From contig CBDAQM010000004.1 in assembly GCA_965199095.1 (NCBI GenBank), positions 434,001 through 498,000 of the forward strand: a stretch of DNA of 64,000 nucleotides, given 5' to 3'. Shown piece by piece: positions 1 through 9,382 of the stretch (its first letter is position 1; every line of letters starts with the position of its first letter). A program made the position numbers and the translations under genes. The DNA is from LMUY01 sp965199095. Its GTDB lineage: Bacteria > Pseudomonadota > Alphaproteobacteria > Acetobacterales > Acetobacteraceae. A model generated the notes under the pieces. It saw only the letters and a program-made list of their open reading frames with translations. It was not told the origin of the DNA and ran no database searches.

Positions 1-503
1 AGCGTCGCGGCGTGCAAGCGGGCGAGGGCGGTCGCATAGGCGAGCAGCGCGGCCTCGGCCGCTTCTGCCGAGCCGCGAAGCAGGGGCTCGACCAGCGACG
101 GCAGCCCGGCCCCCGCATCGTCCACGACAAGAACGCCGCGTGGCGCATCCGCGGCAAGCAAAGGCGGCGCCAGGGCCGCCATGCCGGCCCGCACGCGCAG
201 GAGGGAGAGGGCCGCCAGCTCCTTGGCGAACCCGCTGGTCGCATACACGTCCTCGGCCGTCGCGTCGTAGCTGCGGGCCCGGGTTGCCTTGACGATCACC
301 GATCGCGCCGGGCGGCGCCCATCGGCAACCGAAGCCCGCAGGATCAGGTTCCTGCGCTGTTCATCGCCGATGCGCTCCGTCCGGGAAAGGCGGATGCAGC
401 GGCGTTCGGCCGCTGACAGCGCGTCCTGCGCCGCGGCCAGCGCGTCCTCCTCACTGAGAGGGCGAAAACCAGGTGATCCGATCTCTGGGGGCATTGTGCT
501 CAT
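1..503 (-). CDS. Kinase-like phosphotransferase, N-terminal part (cut by window edge)
   Basis: The complement reads open from an ATG at 503 (second in-frame ATG at 494) through base 1, giving about 167 residues with no stop. The product starts MSTMPPEIGSPG and contains a stretch ending SVIVKATRARSYD that resembles the beta-3 lysine strand of the aminoglycoside phosphotransferase/choline kinase fold. It is followed by a helix (FAKELAALSLL) and a segment VLVVDDAGAGLPSLVE that resembles the hinge after the N-lobe. The catalytic loop would lie beyond the window. The substrate cannot be told. It is divergent from the phosphonate hydrolase gene, with 296 nt between them. The family assignment is by fold-like pattern only. 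Confidence 0.6.
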   Translation of the reverse strand, partial: MSTMPPEIGSPGFRPLSEEDALAAAQDALSAAERRCIRLSRTERIGDEQRRNLILRASVADGRRPARSVIVKATRARSYDATAEDVYATSGFAKELAALSLLRVRAGMAALAPPLLAADAPRGVLVVDDAGAGLPSLVEPLLRGSAEAAEAALLAYATALARLHAAT

Positions 504-746
504 CGTCCCGCGCTGCTCCACTGAGGCGCGCAGGCGCCCGCTTCTGCAAGGCGCATTCACAGTCACACGCTCAAACGGTCGCGACGTGCTGTATCGCGCG
601 ATGAACGCCCCTCACGACGACCTGCCTCCCTTCTTCCACGACTTGGACATGCTGCTGCCTGGCATGTGACGGATGCAGCCCAAGGGCGGCGATGGCCGGC
701 GCCTCTCCGTCACCTGACCGATCCCGCTCGACCCGACCGGCGCCAC

Positions 747-764
747 CCGTCATCGAACCGTAAC
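747..764 (+). promoter_or_regulatory. Pho-box-like site upstream of the phosphonate hydrolase operon
   Basis: Two 7-nt half sites, CCGTCAT (747-753) and CCGTAAC (758-764), are separated by 4 nt. They match the alphaproteobacterial PHO box (two CTGTCAT repeats at 11-nt spacing) at 6/7 and 4/7 positions. The site ends 35 nt before the ATG at 800, nearly the same distance as the site at 9383-9400 from its gene. The rest of the 504-799 gap shows no gene or clear repeat. PhoB binding is an inference. Confidence 0.45.
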
Positions 765-799
765 TGAGCCCCGGCAACTCCGGTGCTATCGCACCGCGC

Positions 800-2344
800 A
801 TGGCCAAACAGAATGTGCTGTTGATCGTTGTCGACCAATGGCGGGGCGATTGCGTCCCGCACATACAGCGCGCGGACGGGCAAACCCCGGTCCTCCGCAC
901 GCCGAACCTGGACCGCATCTGCCGGGAGGGCACGACCTTCCGCAACCACGTCACCACGACGGTGCCCTGCGGCCCGGCGCGCGCCAGCCTGCTGACCGGG
1001 CTGTACCAGATGAACCACCGCGCCTGCCAGAATACCATCCCGCTCGACGCCCGGCACGACACGCTGCCCCGCGCCCTGCGCCGCGCCGGCTACGAGCCCG
1101 CGCTGGTCGGCTACACCACGACCGGCCCCGACCCCCGCACCACGGGCCCCGCCGATCCCCGTTTCACCGTGCTCGGCGACGTGATGGATGGCTGGCGCCC
1201 GGTGGGCGAGTTCGGCCCGGGCCACGATGCCTATTTCGGCTGGCTCGCCCACCAGGGCTATGCCCTGCCGCCCAATCGCGACGACATCTGGCTCCCAGAT
1301 GGGGAGGACGCCGTGCCGGGCGCCACCCACCTGCCGGCCCGCATCCCCGCCCATCTCTCGGACACCACCTATTTCACCGAGCGGGCGCTGCAATACCTCA
1401 AAGGCCGCGACGGCCTGCCGTTCTTCCTGCATCTCGGCTACTATCGCCCGCATCCGCCCTTCGTCGCCAGCGCGCCGTACCACGCCATGTACGCGCCCGC
1501 CGACATGGTGCCCCCCGTGCGGGCCAGCAGCCCGGAGGCTGAAGCCGAGCAGCACCCGTTGCTGCGCTTCTACCTCGACAAATCAGCGAACAAGGGCTTC
1601 TTCCAGGGCGCCGAAGGCCTCGTCCGCACCTTGGACGAGGACGCCATCCGGCAGATGCGTGCGACCTATTTCGGCATGATGACGGAGGTGGACGACCAGT
1701 TGGGCCGCGTGCTCGCCTGGCTGGACGAGACGGGGCAGTGGGACGAAACGCTCGTCATCTTCACCTCCGACCACGGCGAGCAACTGGGCGACCACCACCT
1801 GCTCGGCAAAGTCGGCTATTTCGACCAGAGCTTCCGCATCCCGCTGGTGATCCGCGCCCCCGGCCAGCCCGGCGGCCGTATCGTGGACGCGCCGACCGAG
1901 AGCATCGACCTGATGCCGACCATGCTGGATTGGCTGGGCGCCCCCGTGCCGCACACGATCGACGGCCGCAGCCTGATGGAGTTCGTCCGCGGCGGCCATC
2001 CGGCCAACTGGCGCACCGAACTGCATTACGAGTACGATTTCCGCGACATCCACTACTCCGCCCCCGAGGCCGAACTCGGCCTCGGCATGGAGGAGGCGAG
2101 CCTCTGCGTGGTGCAGGACGCCGACTACAAATACGTGCACTTCGCCGCCCTGCCGCCGCTGTTCTTCGACCTGCGCGCCGATCCGGACCAGTTCCGCAAC
2201 CTGGCCGCCGACCCGGCGCATGCCGCCCTGGTGCGCGATTACGCCCAGCGCGCGCTGTCGTGGCGGCTGCAGCATGCGGACCGCACGCTCACCCATTACC
2301 GCGCGACCCCCGCCGGCCTTGAACAACGTGAAAGACCCCGATGA
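800..2344 (+). CDS. pehA: Phosphonate monoester hydrolase / phosphodiesterase (alkaline phosphatase superfamily)
   Basis: A 514-residue cytoplasmic enzyme (no signal peptide) of the arylsulfatase-like family. It closely resembles the Rhizobium/Burkholderia phosphonate monoester hydrolases, which hydrolyse phosphonate monoesters and phosphodiesters. The formylglycine motif is C57-G-P-A-R61, and the metal ligands D12, Q13, D324 and H325 are all present at the positions I recall for R. leguminosarum PMH. Characteristic runs such as HLGYYRPHPPFVA and TSDHGEQLGDHHLLGK are conserved. Length is as expected for the family. The C57 must be converted to formylglycine by a separate enzyme not seen here. 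It is first gene of a unit whose next gene overlaps its stop (ATGA at 2341). The context suggests action on imported organophosphorus esters. Confidence 0.9.
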   Translation: MAKQNVLLIVVDQWRGDCVPHIQRADGQTPVLRTPNLDRICREGTTFRNHVTTTVPCGPARASLLTGLYQMNHRACQNTIPLDARHDTLPRALRRAGYEPALVGYTTTGPDPRTTGPADPRFTVLGDVMDGWRPVGEFGPGHDAYFGWLAHQGYALPPNRDDIWLPDGEDAVPGATHLPARIPAHLSDTTYFTERALQYLKGRDGLPFFLHLGYYRPHPPFVASAPYHAMYAPADMVPPVRASSPEAEAEQHPLLRFYLDKSANKGFFQGAEGLVRTLDEDAIRQMRATYFGMMTEVDDQLGRVLAWLDETGQWDETLVIFTSDHGEQLGDHHLLGKVGYFDQSFRIPLVIRAPGQPGGRIVDAPTESIDLMPTMLDWLGAPVPHTIDGRSLMEFVRGGHPANWRTELHYEYDFRDIHYSAPEAELGLGMEEASLCVVQDADYKYVHFAALPPLFFDLRADPDQFRNLAADPAHAALVRDYAQRALSWRLQHADRTLTHYRATPAGLEQRERPR

Positions 2345-3960
2345 TCACGCTTCCCCGCCGTGCTCTGCTGGCTGGCGCCGCCGTGGCGCTGCCGCGTTTC
2401 GCCATCGCCCAGTCCGACACACGCCCCACCATCACGGTGGCCGTGCAGAAGATCAGCAACAGCAACACGCTCGACCCGCTGCGCGAGCAATCCAATGTCG
2501 GCACCCGCTGCGCCCTGTTCTATATCGAGCGGCTGATCGACCTCGACTACCAGGGCCAACTGCAACCCGTCCCCGGGCTCGCCACCGCCTGGCGGCGCAT
2601 CGACGACAAGACGGTGGAGCTGGACCTGCGCCGCGGCGTGCGCATGCATAACGGCGATGAGTTCACGGCGGACGACGTGATCGCGAGCTTCAGCCCCGCC
2701 CACATGTTCGGCGACACCCACCCGACCAGCCAGGGCAAGACGCTGCCGCTGTCCGGCAGCATCGTCACCACCCGCCGGTCCAAGGACCTGCCGGCCGAAA
2801 TCCCGCCAGTCGGGCGCCGGTTCTGGCCGGCGCTGGACCGGGTGGAGGCGGTGGACAAATACACCGTGCGCTTCGTCAACGCGACGCCGGACGTGACGAT
2901 GGAGGGGCGGATTTCAACGCTCGCCAGCGGCATCATCAGCGGGCGCGCGTTTGAGGAAGCGCCCTCCTGGCTGGACTACGCGCGCGCCCCGGTCGGCACC
3001 GGCCCCTACAAGGTGCGCGAGTTCCGGCCGGACGTGTCGCTGACGATGGACGCGCATGACGACTACTGGGGCGGGCGGCCGCCGATCAAGACTCTGCGCC
3101 TGGTGGAGGTGCCGGAGACGAGTGCGCGGATCAACGGCCTGCTCACCGGCGAATACCAGTTCGCCGCAGACGTCCCGCCGGACCAGATCGCGGGGGTGGA
3201 GAGCCACGCCGGGTTCGAGGTGCAGGGCGGCACGATCCCGAACATCCGCATGACCGCCTTCGACATGCACCACCCGACCTTGCAGAACCCGAAGGTGCGG
3301 CTGGCGATGGCCTATGCGGTCGACCGCAAGCAGATCGTGGACAGCTTGTGGGACGGGCGCACCGTCGTGCCCGCCGGGCTGCAATTCCCATTCTACGACC
3401 AGATGTTCGTCCAGGGCTGGACGGTGCCGGAATACGATGTGGCGACATCGCGCGACCTGCTGAAGCAGGCGGGATATAAGGGCGATCCTATCCCGTACCG
3501 GCTGCTGAACGACTACTATACGAACCAGGTCGCCACGGGCCAGGTGCTGGTGGAAATGTGGCGCCAAGCTGGCTTGAACGTCGAAATCGGCATGAAGGAG
3601 AACTGGACCCAGATCCTGGAGCGCGGGCCGGGCCGCGGCATCCGTGACTGGTCGAACTCCGCGCCCTTCAACGACCCGGTCTCCAGCATCGTCAGCCAGC
3701 ACGGCCCGAACGGCGAGCAGCAGCAATACGGCGAGTGGACCAACGCTGAAATGAACACACTCTCCTACGAGCTGGAGACGAGCACGGACCGCCCCCGCCG
3801 CCACGCGATCTTCGCCCGCATGCTGCAAATCTGCGAACGGGAAGACCCGGCCTACAGCGTCCTGCACCAGAACGCGACGTTCACCGGCAAGCCGAAAGCG
3901 ATCAAGTGGAAGGCCGCTCCTTCGTTCGCAATGGATTTCCGGCCGAAGAATTGGGGCTGA
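2341..3960 (+). CDS. ABC importer substrate-binding protein, Dpp/Opp family (copy 1)
   Basis: A 539-residue SBP_bac_5 protein of the periplasm. It begins with a twin-arginine-type leader (LPRRALLAGAAVALPRFAIAQ, cleavage near residue 24). Family landmarks are present: the LREQ segment near residue 45, GVRMHNGDEFTADDV (about 100-114), VGTGPYKVREFRPD, and NPKVRLAMAYAVDRKQIVD. It is translationally coupled to the hydrolase by a 4-nt overlap. It is a clear paralogue of the protein at 6023-7564 but carries an extra segment of about 25-30 residues after the TADDV region. The ligand is unknown. Genes of this family bind peptides, but also opines, nickel and sugars, so the neighbourhood makes an organophosphorus ligand plausible. 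Confidence 0.9.
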   Translation: MITLPRRALLAGAAVALPRFAIAQSDTRPTITVAVQKISNSNTLDPLREQSNVGTRCALFYIERLIDLDYQGQLQPVPGLATAWRRIDDKTVELDLRRGVRMHNGDEFTADDVIASFSPAHMFGDTHPTSQGKTLPLSGSIVTTRRSKDLPAEIPPVGRRFWPALDRVEAVDKYTVRFVNATPDVTMEGRISTLASGIISGRAFEEAPSWLDYARAPVGTGPYKVREFRPDVSLTMDAHDDYWGGRPPIKTLRLVEVPETSARINGLLTGEYQFAADVPPDQIAGVESHAGFEVQGGTIPNIRMTAFDMHHPTLQNPKVRLAMAYAVDRKQIVDSLWDGRTVVPAGLQFPFYDQMFVQGWTVPEYDVATSRDLLKQAGYKGDPIPYRLLNDYYTNQVATGQVLVEMWRQAGLNVEIGMKENWTQILERGPGRGIRDWSNSAPFNDPVSSIVSQHGPNGEQQQYGEWTNAEMNTLSYELETSTDRPRRHAIFARMLQICEREDPAYSVLHQNATFTGKPKAIKWKAAPSFAMDFRPKNWG

Positions 3961-3986
3961 GCCTGTCCGCGCGTAGGATTGTCCTT

Positions 3987-4011
3987 CCTCTCTCGTTCTG
4001 CGCGGGAGAGG
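3987..4011. repeat. Small CCTCTC/GAGAGG hairpin between binding protein and ATPase genes
   Basis: CCTCTC (3987-3992) and GAGAGG (4006-4011) can form a 6-bp stem in the 75-nt gap after the first binding protein gene. It resembles the CCTCTCC/GGAGAGG hairpins at 25657-25675 and 47385-47405, so it may be a degenerate member of the same intergenic repeat. It could slow transcription or protect the upstream mRNA end, giving more binding protein than ATPase. Confidence 0.4.
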
Positions 4012-4035
4012 GGGTTTGACGGCGGCTGGCTTGAC

Positions 4036-5001
4036 ATGACTCCCCTCGTCCAGATCAGCCATCTGACCGTCGCCTTCAGGGGCGTGGTCGCGCTGCACGG
4101 GATCAACCTCCACTTGCATCGCGGCGAGAGCCTGGGCCTGGTCGGCGAGTCCGGTTGCGGCAAGTCCGTCACCTGGCTGGCCGCCCTTGGCCTGCTCCCC
4201 CGGTCCGCGACGGTCGGCGGCAGCGTGACGCTCGGCGGCACTGAACTGGTCAACCAGCCGCCATCCGTGCTGGATCGCGTCCGCGGCGGCCGCATCGCCA
4301 TGATCTTCCAGGACCCGGCGAGTGCGCTCAACCCCGTCCACCGCATCGGCCGCCAGGTCGCCGAAGCCGTGCGCCTGCACCGCGGCCTTTCGGGCGCGGC
4401 TGCCCGGGCCGAGGCGTTGCGGCTGCTGGAGCAGGTCGGTATTCCCGGGGCGCGCGCCCGCATGGAGTCCTATCCGCACGAGATGTCCGGCGGCCAGAAC
4501 CAGCGCGTGATGATCGCCGCCGCCTTGGCGGGCCAGCCGGAGGTGCTGATCGCCGACGAACCCACCACGGCGCTCGACGTGACGATCCAGGCGCAGATCC
4601 TGGACCTGCTCGCCCGGCTGCGCAGCGAGACCGGCATGGCGCTCGTCCTGGTCAGCCACGATCTGGGCGTGGTCGCCGATATGTGCGACCGTGTCTGCGT
4701 GATGTATGCCGGTCGCATCGTGGAAGAAGGACCTGCCGCAACCCTGTTCGCGCACCCGGCCCATCCGTATGCCGCCGGCCTGCTCGGCGCGCTGCCACCG
4801 CTGACCGGGCCTCGCCGGAGGTTGCTCGCCATCCCCGGCCGCGTGCCGGAGCCATGGGCGATGCCGCCGGGCTGCGCGTTCGCGCCGCGCTGCGACCGCC
4901 GCGTCGACGCCTGCGACGTTGCCGTACCCGGCCTGGACGCGGTGACGCCGGCGCACCGCGCGGCCTGCATCCGGGCCGTCGCCGCGGGGACCGGCGCTTG
5001 A
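4036..5001 (+). CDS. ABC importer ATPase, DppD/OppD type
   Basis: A 322-residue nucleotide-binding subunit. It has Walker A GESGCGKS (37-44), an ABC signature (SGGQNQR), Walker B LIADEPTTALD, and the OppD/DppD C-terminal extension with its cysteine-bearing motif (GCAFAPRCDRRVDAC), which in relatives can carry an Fe-S cluster. I chose ATG 4036 because homologues begin just before the first beta strand (MTPLVQISHLTVAF); the upstream in-frame ATG at 3979 would add 19 residues that include the hairpin region. It pairs with the ATPase starting at 4998, giving a two-ATPase Dpp/Opp-type importer. Confidence 0.9.
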   Translation: MTPLVQISHLTVAFRGVVALHGINLHLHRGESLGLVGESGCGKSVTWLAALGLLPRSATVGGSVTLGGTELVNQPPSVLDRVRGGRIAMIFQDPASALNPVHRIGRQVAEAVRLHRGLSGAAARAEALRLLEQVGIPGARARMESYPHEMSGGQNQRVMIAAALAGQPEVLIADEPTTALDVTIQAQILDLLARLRSETGMALVLVSHDLGVVADMCDRVCVMYAGRIVEEGPAATLFAHPAHPYAAGLLGALPPLTGPRRRLLAIPGRVPEPWAMPPGCAFAPRCDRRVDACDVAVPGLDAVTPAHRAACIRAVAAGTGA

Positions 5002-6026
5002 CCCTGCTTGAACTGGAGGGCGTGGGCCGCACCTACGCCCAGCGCCGCGGTTGGTTCGGCCGCAGTACCGCGGTGCGCGCGGTGGACGGCGTCACCCTCT
5101 CGGTCGCGCCGGGCCGCACGCTTGGCGTGGTGGGCGAATCCGGCTGCGGCAAGTCGACCACGGGGCGGCTGGCGCTCGGGCTGGAGGCGCCGGATGCGGG
5201 CGTCGTCCGCTTCGCCGGGGCAGCCATGCCGCCGGTTGGCGCCGCCGCCTGGCGCAAGCTGCGCGCCCGCATGCAGTTGGTGCCGCAGGATCCGCTCGGC
5301 GCGCTGGACCGGCGGCTGCGGGTGCGGACGCAAATCGCGGAGCCGCTGCTGATCCACGGGATCGCCGAGGTGGAGGACCGCGTGGCGGCGCTGCTGGACG
5401 ATGTCGGGCTGCGGCCGGACCAGGCCGCCCGGCACCCGGCCGCGCTGTCCGGCGGGCAGCGGCAGCGCGTGGTGCTGGCTCGCGCATTGGCCACGTCCCC
5501 CGACTTGCTGGTGTGTGATGAGCCTGTGTCCGCGCTGGACGTCTCGATCCAGGCGCAGATCGTGAACCTGCTGATGGAGCTGCAATCCGCGCGCAACCTG
5601 GCCATGGTGTTCATCAGCCACGACCTGCGCATCGTGCGCCAAATGAGCCACGACGTCGCGGTGATGTATCTGGGGCGCGTGATCGAGCGGGGCGATCCGG
5701 ACGCCGTGTTCACCGCGCCGGCGCACCCGTATTCGCAGGCGCTGGTCGGGTCCATCCCCGGCAGCGGCAAGCGCGTGACGCTGCCGGGCGACCCACCCAA
5801 CCCGGCGGACCGGCCGAGCGGCTGCGCGTTCCACCCGCGCTGCCCGGTGGCGGTTGCACGCTGCCGGGTGGAGGTGCCGGCGCTGGAGACATTGGCGGGC
5901 GACGGCCGCCTCGTCGCCTGCCACGTCGCCCATGACGGCAGCCTCGCCCGGTCCAGACGGGCGACGATGGAGTTGCCCGATGGCCCGACTGCATCGGCGC
6001 ATGGCGTGGCGGCGCCGGCATCATGA
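4998..6026 (+). CDS. ABC importer ATPase, DppF/OppF type
   Basis: A 342-residue ATPase with Walker A GESGCGKST, signature LSGGQRQR, Walker B VCDEPVSALDVS and the C-terminal GCAFHPRCP motif. The reading frame is open far upstream, but the protein-like sequence begins MTLLELEGVGRTYAQ at a TTG codon (4998) that overlaps the stop of the preceding gene as TTGA. No ATG or GTG lies near the expected N-terminus, so TTG is the best start. This is the partner of the DppD-type subunit. Its last codons overlap the second binding protein gene by 4 nt. Confidence 0.88.
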   Translation: MTLLELEGVGRTYAQRRGWFGRSTAVRAVDGVTLSVAPGRTLGVVGESGCGKSTTGRLALGLEAPDAGVVRFAGAAMPPVGAAAWRKLRARMQLVPQDPLGALDRRLRVRTQIAEPLLIHGIAEVEDRVAALLDDVGLRPDQAARHPAALSGGQRQRVVLARALATSPDLLVCDEPVSALDVSIQAQIVNLLMELQSARNLAMVFISHDLRIVRQMSHDVAVMYLGRVIERGDPDAVFTAPAHPYSQALVGSIPGSGKRVTLPGDPPNPADRPSGCAFHPRCPVAVARCRVEVPALETLAGDGRLVACHVAHDGSLARSRRATMELPDGPTASAHGVAAPAS

Positions 6027-7564
6027 CATTGCCGCGCCGCGCTCTGCTGGCAGCGGCTGCCGCCGCGCTTCCCCGTGCTGCCATCGCGCAGGCCGACACC
6101 CGGCCGTCGCTCACCATCGCGGTGCAGAAGATCGCCAACACCGGCACGCTGGAGCCGTTGCGCGAGCAATCCTCCAACGCCAGCGAGCACTATCTCGCAG
6201 CCATGCTGGAGACGCCGGTCGCCCGCAACCAGCAGCACTGGCTGGAGCGCGTCCCCGGACTCGCCACGGCCGCCCGCCGCATCGATGACCGCACCGTGGA
6301 GCTCACGCTGCGGCAAGGTGTGAAATTCCACGACGGCAGCACCCTGACGGCCGACGACGTCGCCTGGAACTTTTCCACCCGCATGTTCGGCCCCGGCCTG
6401 CCGGCGGACGTCACCGCCGTCGCCCGCCGTCACTGGCCGGAGCTCGACCGCGTGGACGCCACCGGGCCGCTCACCGTGCGGGTCATCAACAGATCACCGG
6501 ACGTGACGATCGAGGGGCGGCTCTCCGCCGGCGGCAGCGAAATGGTGAGCCCGCGCTCGTTCAAGACGCCCTGGATCGACTACGCACGCGCCCCCGCCGG
6601 CACCGGCCCGTACAAACTGCGCGAGTTCCGACCGGACGTGTCGCTGATCCTCGACGCGCATGACGATTACTGGGGTGGCCGTCCGCCTTGCCGCAGCCTG
6701 CGCTTCCTGGAGGTGCCGGAGGCCGCGGCGCGGGTCAACGGCCTGCTTTCGGGCGAGTACGACCTGGCTTGCGACATCCTGCCGGACCAGATCGCCACCA
6801 TCGAGGCCACGGGCCGCCACCTGGTCCGCGGCGGCCCCGTGCCGAACCACCGCATCGTCAATTTCGACGCGCACCACCCGGCGCTCGCCGACCCGCGCGT
6901 GCGCCTTGCCATGGCACAGGCGGTGGACGGCCGCGCCATCGTGGACAGCCTCTGGTCCGGCCGCACCGCCGTTCCACCCGGCCTGCAATTCCCGTTCTAC
7001 GGCCCGATGCTGGTGCCGGGCTGGACGGTTCCGCCCACCGATCCCGGGGCCGCCCGCGCCCTGCTGAAGGCCGCCGGCTATAAGGGCGATCCTATCCCCT
7101 ACCGCATCCGTGAGAACTACTACGTGGCCGAGACCGACACTGCCCAGTTGCTCGCGGCACTCTGGCAGGATGTCGGACTCAACGTGCAGATCAGCATCCA
7201 TGAGAACTGGTCCCAGGTGCTGGACCGGACCCCGCAGCGCGGCCTGCGCGACTGGTCCAACAGCGCCACGTTCGACGACCCGGTATCCTCCATCGTCAAC
7301 CAGGAAGGCCCGGATGGCGCGCAGCAGGCGGTGGGCGAGTGGACCAACGCGGAGATGAACCGGCTCTGCACCGCCATGACCGCCAGCACCGACCTCACCG
7401 CGCGGCGCGGCATGTTCGCCCGCATGCTGCAAATCTGCGAGCGGGAGGACCCGGCCTATATCGTGCTGCACCAGAACGCGAACTTCACCGGTGTCCGCAA
7501 ATCGCTGCCCTGGTTTGGCACGGCATCGTTCTACGTGGACCTTTCCCCGCGCGGTCTCGCGTGA
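6023..7564 (+). CDS. ABC importer substrate-binding protein, Dpp/Opp family (copy 2)
   Basis: A 513-residue SBP_bac_5 protein with a twin-arginine-type leader (LPRRALLAAAAAALPRAAIAQ). It aligns with the copy at 2341 over nearly its whole length: LREQ near the start, GVKFHDGSTLTADDV, AGTGPYKLREFRPDVSL, PRVRLAMAQAVDGRAIVD. It lacks the insertion seen in copy 1. A 20-bp stretch is identical between the two genes (3475-3494 and 7079-7098), which marks them as duplicates that have since diverged. It begins with ATGA overlapping the ATPase stop and ends overlapping the permease start, so the five transporter genes plus hydrolase form one unit. The ligand is unknown. Confidence 0.9.
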   Translation: MTLPRRALLAAAAAALPRAAIAQADTRPSLTIAVQKIANTGTLEPLREQSSNASEHYLAAMLETPVARNQQHWLERVPGLATAARRIDDRTVELTLRQGVKFHDGSTLTADDVAWNFSTRMFGPGLPADVTAVARRHWPELDRVDATGPLTVRVINRSPDVTIEGRLSAGGSEMVSPRSFKTPWIDYARAPAGTGPYKLREFRPDVSLILDAHDDYWGGRPPCRSLRFLEVPEAAARVNGLLSGEYDLACDILPDQIATIEATGRHLVRGGPVPNHRIVNFDAHHPALADPRVRLAMAQAVDGRAIVDSLWSGRTAVPPGLQFPFYGPMLVPGWTVPPTDPGAARALLKAAGYKGDPIPYRIRENYYVAETDTAQLLAALWQDVGLNVQISIHENWSQVLDRTPQRGLRDWSNSATFDDPVSSIVNQEGPDGAQQAVGEWTNAEMNRLCTAMTASTDLTARRGMFARMLQICEREDPAYIVLHQNANFTGVRKSLPWFGTASFYVDLSPRGLA

Positions 7565-8487
7565 TCCGCTTCGTGCTGCTGCGCTTCGGCCGCGCGCTGT
7601 TGACGGTACTGCTGGTCGTCACGTTCGCCTTCGTCGTGCTGCGCCTGTCGGGTGATCCGGCGCTGCTCATCATGTCGCCGGACGCGCCGCCGGAGGCGAT
7701 CGCCGCGTTCCGCCACGCCTGGGGCTTGGACCGGCCGATCTGGGTGCAGTATGTGAGCTATTTCGCCAATATCGCGCATGGCGATCTGGGCCAGTCCATG
7801 CGCGATGGCCGCCCAGCCATCGACCTGGTGGCCGAGCGTATCCCCGCGACCTTGGCCCTCACGCTCCCGGCGCTGGCGCTGAAGATTTGCCTCGGCATCC
7901 CCGCCGGCATCTACGCGGCCCTGCACCGCAACACGGCGATCGACCGTGCGGTGATGGCGTTGGCGACCGCCGGGTTCACGGTGCCGTCCTTCGTGCTGGG
8001 GCTCGTGCTGGTGCTGGTCTTTGCCGTGCAACTGCACTGGCTGCCCTCGGGCGGCGAGCAGGGCTGGAGCAGCGCCGTGCTCCCCGTGATCACGCTCGGG
8101 CTGGGCGGGGCCGCGATCCTGGCGCGTTTCACCCGCTCCGCAATGTTGGAGGTGCTGGGCCAGCCCTATATCCGCACCGCCAGCGCGCGCGGCGTTCCGT
8201 GGGCCGCGGTGGTGCGCCGCCACGCCTTGCCGAACGCGGCGATCCCGACGGTGACCATCGTGGGCTTCATGGTCGGCAGCCTGATGGCCGGGGCGGTGGT
8301 GGTGGAGAGCGTGTTCAGTTGGCCCGGCGTCGGCCGGCTGCTGGTGGTGGCGGTGTCCAACCGCGACCTCGGCGTCGTGCAATGCATCCTGCTGCTGGTG
8401 GCGAGCACGATGGTCGGGGCCAATTTGGCCGTGGACCTGCTCTACGGCGTGCTGGACCCGCGGTTGCGCAACGTGGCTCGCGCCTGA
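7561..8487 (+). CDS. ABC importer permease, DppB/OppB type
   Basis: A 308-residue inner-membrane protein starting at GTG 7561, which overlaps the previous stop as GTGA. Its N-terminal helix (FVLLRFGRALLTVLLVVTFA) followed by LSGDPA, and the WGLDRPIWVQYVSYFANIAHGDLGQS segment, are hallmarks of DppB-type permeases. About six membrane helices are visible. The cytoplasmic EAA-like loop near RTASARGVPWAAVVRRHALPNA contacts the ATPases. It forms the channel with the permease at 8504. Confidence 0.9.
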   Translation: MIRFVLLRFGRALLTVLLVVTFAFVVLRLSGDPALLIMSPDAPPEAIAAFRHAWGLDRPIWVQYVSYFANIAHGDLGQSMRDGRPAIDLVAERIPATLALTLPALALKICLGIPAGIYAALHRNTAIDRAVMALATAGFTVPSFVLGLVLVLVFAVQLHWLPSGGEQGWSSAVLPVITLGLGGAAILARFTRSAMLEVLGQPYIRTASARGVPWAAVVRRHALPNAAIPTVTIVGFMVGSLMAGAVVVESVFSWPGVGRLLVVAVSNRDLGVVQCILLLVASTMVGANLAVDLLYGVLDPRLRNVARA

Positions 8488-8503
8488 TGTCGGCCCCGAT
8501 CTG

Positions 8504-9358
8504 ATGTCGGCAAGCGTGATGGGCCAGGTGGTGCAGCGCCGGCCCGCCTGGGCGGTGATCGCCGCGATGGCATGGTTGGCGCTGATGCTTGCCGTCGCCC
8601 TGTTCGCGGACCAGCTCCGTCCCTACGGCATCACCACGCTGGACCTGCGCGCCCGGTTGCAAGCGCCGGTGGGCTTCGGCGGCCACTGGACCCACGCGCT
8701 TGGCACGGACGAGTTGGGGCGGGACGTGCTGTCCCGGCTGATCGTGTCCATCCGCATCTCGCTGCTGATCGCCATGGGGGCGACGGTCATCGGCACCGTG
8801 CTCGGCACCACGCTCGGCCTACTCGCGGCGGAGTTCCGCGGCTGGGTGGAGCAGGCGGTGCTTGTCCTGATCGACTTCCAGGCGGCGCTGCCCTTCCTGA
8901 TCATGGCGCTGGCGGTGCTGGCGTTCTTCGGCAACGCGCTGCCGCTGTTCATCGGGCTGATGGGGTTCTACGGCTGGGAGCGCCACGCCCGCATCGCCCG
9001 CGGCCTGGCGATTTCGGCGGGCGGGCAGGGCTACGCGGCCAGCGTCCGCCAGCTGGGGGCGGGGCCGCTGCGCGTCTACGGCCGCCACGTGCTGCCGAAC
9101 ATCGCCGCCACACTGATCGTGTCGGCGACGCTCTCGTTCCCGGAGATCATCCTGCTCGAAAGCGGGCTGTCATTCCTGGGGCTGGGGGTGCAGCCGCCGC
9201 TGACCTCGCTTGGCAACATGGTGGGCTACGCGCGCGACTACCTGCAGCGGGCGCCGTGGATCCTCTTGGCCCCAGGCGTCACGATCGTGCTGACCACGCT
9301 GTGCATCGGGATCGTGGGCGATTGGCTGCGGGACAAGCTGGACCCGACGCTGGACTGA
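8504..9358 (+). CDS. ABC importer permease, DppC/OppC type
   Basis: A 284-residue inner-membrane protein. HALGTDELGRDVLSRLIVSIRISL is the classic DppC entry motif, and the EAA loop (VRQLGAGPLRVYGRHVLPNIA) and the C-terminal GDWLRDKLDPTL motif are intact. Five to six hydrophobic helices are visible. ATG 8504 follows the DppB-type stop by 16 nt; an ATG at 8519 is an alternative. It is the last gene of the hydrolase/Dpp-type unit. Confidence 0.9.
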   Translation: MSASVMGQVVQRRPAWAVIAAMAWLALMLAVALFADQLRPYGITTLDLRARLQAPVGFGGHWTHALGTDELGRDVLSRLIVSIRISLLIAMGATVIGTVLGTTLGLLAAEFRGWVEQAVLVLIDFQAALPFLIMALAVLAFFGNALPLFIGLMGFYGWERHARIARGLAISAGGQGYAASVRQLGAGPLRVYGRHVLPNIAATLIVSATLSFPEIILLESGLSFLGLGVQPPLTSLGNMVGYARDYLQRAPWILLAPGVTIVLTTLCIGIVGDWLRDKLDPTLD

Positions 9359-9382
9359 TACCAGCCGCCGCGCGGGAGCCGG

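Noticed and set aside
2914..4956. A 680-codon minus-strand frame over binding protein and ATPase genes
   Set aside because: It is the mirror of two strongly supported genes, and its composition (arginine, histidine and glycine-rich) is typical of a GC-driven antisense frame.
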